Assembly: GCA_963851295.1 (NCBI GenBank)
Contig: CAWKOS010000002.1
Coordinates: 558,001-622,000, forward strand
Direction of reading: 5' to 3'
DNA length: 64,000 bases
Origin: JAOPZW01 sp963851295
GTDB taxonomy: Bacteria; Actinomycetota; Thermoleophilia; Solirubrobacterales; Solirubrobacteraceae
The notes under the pieces were generated by a model, which was not told the origin of the DNA, did not search any database, and worked only from the letters and a program-made list of their open reading frames with translations. Below, in pieces: positions 59,941 through 64,000 of the stretch; the first letter of the stretch is position 1, and every line of letters begins with the position of its first letter. Position numbers and translations under genes: made by a program.

Positions 59941-60242
59941 CCGCCACCGCACCGACCCGTCCAAACGACGCTCGGCCCACCAACCCGCCGCGCGAGCTCG
60001 CGCGCTACCGCATCTCCGCCGGCGAGCGGATCGTCGTGGGCCAGCGCGTCCTCGGCGTCGTGCGCCTGACCGACGTCCCTGCCGACGGCCGCGGGCGCCG
60101 CTATCTCATCGAGCGCGGCCTGACCGCCATGGCCGAGCTCGAGGCCGTCGTCGCCGACTACCTCGCCCAGGCCCAGCGCTGGGACGCCGTCCCCGTGGAG
60201 CCCTGCTGGCTCGATCCCCCCGAAGCCGCGACCGCGCCATGA
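59937..60242 (+). CDS. Hypothetical protein, middle gene of a coupled trio
   Basis: 101 residues. After a Pro/Thr-rich start it has LARYRISAGERIVVGQRVLGVVRLTDVPADGRG, which looks like a small beta barrel, then a helix (ERGLTAMAELEAVVADYLAQA) and a Trp/Cys/Pro tail. I do not recognise the family. It overlaps both neighbours by four bases, so the three products are made together. A structural partner of the DUF3072-like protein is possible but not shown. Confidence 0.65.
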   Translation: MTATAPTRPNDARPTNPPRELARYRISAGERIVVGQRVLGVVRLTDVPADGRGRRYLIERGLTAMAELEAVVADYLAQAQRWDAVPVEPCWLDPPEAATAP

Positions 60243-60469
60243 GCGGGCACGATCACCCCGACCCGTCCGACCGCGCCCGCATCGCCGAGGAAGACCTCTT
60301 CCTCGCCGGCCTCGTCGGCGAGTACGCCGACCGCCGCGATTGCGACCAGCCGCCCCGTGCGCACGACCTCCTCGCCCGCGCAGCCGAATTCGGCGGCGGC
60401 GCCGCCGACAAGCTGCGCACCGTCCTTGCCCTCTACGAAGCGTTCCTAGCCGACGACGCATCGCGCTGA
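60239..60469 (+). CDS. Hypothetical protein, last gene of a coupled trio
   Basis: 76 residues, acidic, with IAEEDLFLAGLVGEYADRR and DKLRTVLALYEAFLADD; probably two or three helices without a membrane segment or motif. It starts in the stop of the previous gene (ATGA). The leader region of the sigma-factor gene follows with AAGGGTGGC, the same start as the two-hairpin leaders at 37475 and 46279. Confidence 0.6.
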   Translation: MSGHDHPDPSDRARIAEEDLFLAGLVGEYADRRDCDQPPRAHDLLARAAEFGGGAADKLRTVLALYEAFLADDASR

Positions 60470-60685
60470 ACTCGTCGCTCTCGGCGCCCGGTCGGAAGGT
60501 GCCGCAGCGTGCCCGACCTGCTCGCCGCGTGAAGGGTGGCCCGGCGGTGCCAGCGGCCCTGCGGGCCGGCCCTTGACCCGGCTGCGCGCCTCGGGCGGCG
60601 GCGGCTCTCACCTTCCGAGGGCGGACGCCTGGAGCACCCCGACACGGCCACACCGCCCTCGGTCCTCGCGACCGAAGGAGCCGCA

Positions 60686-61248
60686 GTGGCCGTCCCCGCT
60701 GACCGCGACGAGCAGATCACGCGCTTCTACCTGGACCACGCCGAGCGTCTGCGCCGGGCGATCGCTTTCAAGACGTGCGGGCTGAACGACGCCCTCATTG
60801 AGGACGCCTGCGCCTTCGCCTGGGAGACGCTGCTCGGACGCCCGGACATCGACCTCGGGCACTACCAGGCGTATTGGTGGCTGTACAAGGTCGCGCTGCG
60901 CCGGCGTGGGCGCTAGGGCGCAGGCGGTGCCGCGAGCAGCCCATCGGCGGTCTCAACGGCGCCGACGAGGACATGCTCGAGCCGATCAGCCTCGACAGCG
61001 AGGTCGCCGACGTGGTTGCCGACCGCGTCGATCGCGCCACGGTGCATGAGGTGCTCGGGCGGCTGCACTGGCGCGAGCGCCGCGAGCTGCTGCTCTATGC
61101 CCACGGGTTCAGCTACCAGGAGATTGCGCAGCTCAACGGCACCAGCTACACCGCCGTGAACCGGTGGATCGTTCGCGGCAAGAACGCGCTGCGCGGCGAC
61201 GGCGCGCGCCGTGAGCTCAGCGGCGATACCGAATGCCCGCCGCGGTAG
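60686..61248 (+). pseudogene. ECF-type sigma factor, frameshifted between regions 2 and 4
   Basis: From GTG 60686 (GAAGGAG upstream) the first frame encodes a sigma region-2-like segment: ITRFYLDHAERLRRAIAFKT, LIEDACAFAWETLL and AYWWLYKVALRR, ending at TAG 60914-60916. Region 4 reads in the next frame: LHWRERRELLLYAHGFSYQEIAQLNGTSYTAVNRWI, cited in part, to 61248. Adding one base near 60899-60905 joins them as one protein of about 187 residues. As it stands neither half is a full sigma factor. It probably served genes of the mobile element. Confidence 0.7.
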
Positions 61249-61306
61249 GTTGGTCGCGCTCATACACGACGGCGCACAGCTCTCGCTGTGGGAAAGATCA
61301 GGCGCG

Positions 61307-61567
61307 ATGGCCACTTACCTTGCGTTCCACGAGGTTGACGACGTCGACCACTGGCTGAGCTCACCCAGGCGCGAGGAGGTGTTCGGACCCCTCGGAATCA
61401 CTACTCGCACGTTCCAGGACCCGCAGGGCTCCAAGCGCGTCGGGATGATCGTCGAGATCCCCGACTTCGCCGCGTTTCAGGAGTTCATGCAGACCGAGCC
61501 GGCGGCCGAAGCGATGAAGCACGACGGGGTCCACCCCGACACCCTCGTGATTCTCGCCGAGGGATAG
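61307..61567 (+). CDS. Small conserved alpha/beta protein
   Basis: 86 residues, well coded: ATYLAFHEVDDVDHWL, then FGPLGITTRTFQDPQGSKRVGMIVEIPDF, AAFQEFM and AEAMKHDGV. Alternation of strands and helices suggests a ferredoxin-like or dimeric alpha/beta-barrel fold, as in small stress-related proteins of unknown function. It starts 58 bases after the sigma-factor frame. No catalytic residues can be named. Confidence 0.7.
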   Translation: MATYLAFHEVDDVDHWLSSPRREEVFGPLGITTRTFQDPQGSKRVGMIVEIPDFAAFQEFMQTEPAAEAMKHDGVHPDTLVILAEG

Positions 61568-61796
61568 GCCTTCGCGGCCGCCGCGTTCCGACCCGAGACC
61601 CAGGCACCTCCGCTGCCAGCAATGCGGCCTCCCTGGCGACGCGGCCTCGGGTCGGTATTCGCCCGTTGGCGCGACTTCAACGCGCGCGCTCGCCTGTGAT
61701 CTGTCGTCGACGAGGGTGCGCAGGCGACCACCCCAGGTCGCCCGCGTCGCATTGCGGTGGAGCAGCGCCAGCCGCCGGCGCCACCGCACCGGCGGA

Positions 61797-62145
61797 TCAC
61801 CTTGGCCTCCGCCGGCGCGGCATCGCGTCGTGCTCGGCACGCGCTGCGCGGAGCTGGTCGGCCGGCACGCCGAGTGCCGCGGCCGCGCGATCCACGTCGA
61901 GCTCTGGGCGCTCGAGCAGTTCCTCGGGGATCAGGAAGGCGCGCGTAGCGACACGCGTCGGCGTTGTCGAAGGAACCGGGGAGCAGGCCCCGGGCGATGT
62001 CGGTCGCGTAGGAGCACATCGCCACGACGAAGACGAGCTCGGGATCGCCGGGCGCGCGATAGGCCAGGTCGTCGGCGAGCAGAAAGCACTCGCTGGTGCA
62101 GGCGGCAACGATGCGTCCGCGGTAGGTGATCGGCTGCACATCCAT
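61797..62145 (-). pseudogene. ImmA/IrrE-like protein, frameshifted
   Basis: From ATG 62145: MDVQPITYRGRIVAACTSEC, then AYRAPGDPELVFVVAMCSYATDI to NADACRYAR. The continuation AFLIPEELLERPELDVDRAAAALGVP lies in another frame and ends at 61797. FLIPEELL followed by a small helical unit is typical of ImmA/IrrE (DUF955) relatives, but the HExxH zinc motif is not visible, so this is a degenerate or minimal member. The frame break falls on GCGCGCG at 61939-61945; one more CG would join the two parts. Confidence 0.5.
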
Positions 62146-62289
62146 GGTCAGGCATAGGGGCCAGCCCGTCGATCCTCGCCCCTCCCAGAGGGCGCGGGCC
62201 TCGGGCGGGGGGCGAGAGCGCCACCAGCCCGATCCGCGACCCCACTGACCGCCCACGCCGCGACGCACAGCGTCGCGCCATCACCCTAA

Positions 62290-62480
62290 GCCGACCGCTC
62301 GGTCGCAGCATCAGATGGCAGTTATGCCGTGGCCTCTGTGCCCGCCGGAGAGCCCTCAGACGACGCCCGCCGGGCACATCCACAGCATGCGAGATCAGCA
62401 GCCGACAAAAAGCGCCCCACACAGTTGCACCGACGGATGCTTTGGCGGTACTTTGTATCCGTATGACGCTGTTAGACGAC
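62290..62480. other. Possible oriT/promoter region upstream of the relaxase
   Basis: Non-coding, less GC-rich than its surroundings. It contains CGACCG-CT-CGGTCG (about 62292-62305) and the inverted pair TGTGCCCG (62337-62344) and CGGGCACA (62371-62378), then an A-rich GACAAAAAG and CTTTGTATCC. Hairpins beside a relaxase gene are where a transfer origin is expected; no nick motif is recognised. Confidence 0.25.
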
Positions 62481-62634
62481 CTATGTGATCGGCCAACAGG
62501 TCCCGGCGTCAGCAGAGAGGCCCGCCCCCAGTGGCGGCACACAGCAGGCACCCGTTGGCCAGCCCGGGGTCCGGGAGACGTGCTGGGCGGGCGTGCTGCG
62601 CTCGGCCGGGACGCCCGCTGACGGACGAGTCGCC

Positions 62635-64000
62635 GTGCTGTCGATCGGCAAGTTGACGGTCGAGCAGTCGCGCTATTACGAGCGCCAGGTGGCCTAGGGC
62701 CGCGATGACTATTACTCGGGCCGGGGCGAGTCGCCCGGCCGTTGGACGGGTCGGGCCAGTGAGGCTCTGGGGCTCACGGGCGTGGTCGATGGGGAGGGAT
62801 TCATGGCGTTGATGGAGGGTCGCCACCCGGGTACGGGCGAGCGCCTCAGACGGGTGGGGGGCCGGTCGAAGGTGGCGGCGTTTGATCTGACGTTCTCGGC
62901 GCCTAAGTCGGTCAGCGTCTTGTTCGCCGTCGGTGATCGGGTGCTGGCCGGTGGGCTGGTCGACGCGCACGAGGCGGCCGTGGGTGCCGCGTTGGGTTAC
63001 CTGGAGCGCGAGGCGTGTCGAGTGCGTCGCGGCCGCGGCGGTGTGCTGCGTGAGGCGGGGGAGGGGTTCGTGGCGGCCGCCTATCGCCATCGCATGAGCC
63101 GGGCGGAGGATCCGCAGCTGCACACGCACGTCGTGGCCGCGAACATGGCCAGGGGGGCCGACGGGCGATGGACGGCACTCGATGGCACGCCGATCTATCG
63201 GCACGCCAAGGCGGCCGGGTTTCTCTATCAGGCGCACCTGCGCGCTGCGGTCCGTGAACGGTTGCCGTGGGTTCGCTGGGGGCCGGTGCGCAAGGGGATG
63301 GCGGAGATTCGAGCAGATCTCCCCGGAGGTGTTGCGGGAGTTCTCTACGCGTCGCCGGCAGATCGAGGAGCGCGAGCGCGAGCTCGTCACTGCTGGCGTC
63401 GAGGTGCGGCGCGCGGGGCGTGAGGCGATCGCGCACGACACGCGCCAGCGCAAGCGCTACGGGATCGAGACGGCGCCGTGGCAGGAGGTCGTACGTGCCC
63501 GGGCGGCCGAGCACGGCTTCGGCGCCCGCGAGCTCGAGGCCCTCACGCGCGGGCCGGCGCCCACTCCGGAGATTCCCGATCTACGGCTCGTGAGCGGCGA
63601 GCTGGCCGGCGCGGCCGGGCTGACCGAGAAGCAGAACACGTTCGCCACACGCGAGGCGGTGATGGCATGGGCGGCCGCCCACGGCCAAGGAGGCGCCGCC
63701 GAGGCGGTCGAGCGCGCCGCCGCGGAGTTCGTGACCCGCACCGACGTGCACCGCATCCCAGACGCCATTGAGCGGCGGTTCACCACGAGCGACCTGCTCG
63801 CCCACGAGCAGGCGATCGTGGACGACGCGCAGGCACGCCGCGGCGAAGGCACCGGTGTGCTCGATCGCGCGCTGGTCGACGCGGTGCTCGCGCGCGCGCC
63901 CTTCACACCGACGGCCGAGCAGGCGGCTGTGATCTGTGGTTTGACCTCGAGCGGTCACGGCGTGGAGAGCGTCGAGGCGCTCGCCGGGACGGGAAAGACA
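62635..64000 (+). pseudogene. MobF/TraA-type conjugative relaxase (partial), with amber codon and frameshift
   Basis: From GTG 62635 the frame reads LSIGKLTVEQSRYYERQVA, with the paired relaxase tyrosines near residues 14-15, then TAG at 62695-62697, then GRDDYYSGRGESPGRW in the same frame. The TrwC fold continues with FDLTFSAPKSVSVLFA and the metal-binding LHTHVVAANM. Near 63309 an extra base shifts the frame; EQISPEVLREF and the rest continue in another frame to the window end, reaching LAGTGKT, the Walker A of the RecD-like helicase part. An intact homologue would nick oriT and unwind DNA for transfer. As read this copy is inactive. Confidence 0.8.

Overview
The window is very GC-rich, uses GTG as well as ATG starts, overlaps operon genes at ATGA/TGATG junctions, and carries AfsR-, LAL- and cyclase-type large regulators, many SDR and flavin enzymes, and small exported proteins ending in a transmembrane segment. 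I infer a soil actinobacterium, most likely of the class Thermoleophilia (Solirubrobacterales-like). This rests on protein content and base composition only.

1-15.3 kb is ordinary chromosome. An SDR gene leads a tightly overlapped 2-oxoacid dehydrogenase operon (E1 alpha, E1 beta, E2, E3) that meets a convergent GntR/FCD regulator. A flavin hydroxylase with a divergent LysR regulator and a few small conserved genes follow. At 11.3-15.3 kb lies an exopolysaccharide-type cluster: a lipoprotein polysaccharide deacetylase facing a three-gene run that encodes an exported LanC-like alpha/alpha-toroid protein, a small two-helix membrane protein and a PgaC/IcaA-like glycosyltransferase.

15.3-33.8 kb is an accessory interval bounded by two fragments of a tRNA-Gly(GCC) 3' half. 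It holds an SDR/TetR pair, an aldo/keto reductase, an intact IS1182-type insertion sequence, a Baeyer-Villiger-type monooxygenase, a LAL regulator, a serine beta-lactamase-like operon, a frameshifted AfsR-like regulator and a decayed toxin-antitoxin pair. Five copies of one dispersed repeat family lie only in this interval.

33.8-47.1 kb has a third, more degenerate tRNA fragment, then genes of an integrative element: small DNA-binding proteins, a CHC2 zinc-finger primase, tandem tyrosine recombinases, SSB, and a ParB-like gene cut by a small palindromic insertion. A TetR/MMPL efflux pair sits among them. Two of these genes have near-identical two-hairpin leaders with compensatory base changes.

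47.1-59.4 kb returns to cargo or chromosomal genes: an exported tandem-repeat protein, a tatA broken by an amber codon next to a Tat-exported multicopper oxidase, a class III cyclase/ATPase regulator paralogous to the AfsR-like gene, an IS110-family (IS1111-like) element, and two secreted alpha/beta hydrolases with an AraC regulator. 59.6-64 kb resumes mobile-element genes: a three-gene overlapping operon of unknown small proteins, a frameshifted ECF sigma factor, a frameshifted ImmA-like gene, and a conjugative relaxase carrying both an amber codon and a frameshift, which runs off the window end.

Frameshifts and nonsense codons are frequent in the accessory part, several at CG-dinucleotide runs. 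Either the islands are decaying or the assembly has errors there; the sequence alone cannot decide.
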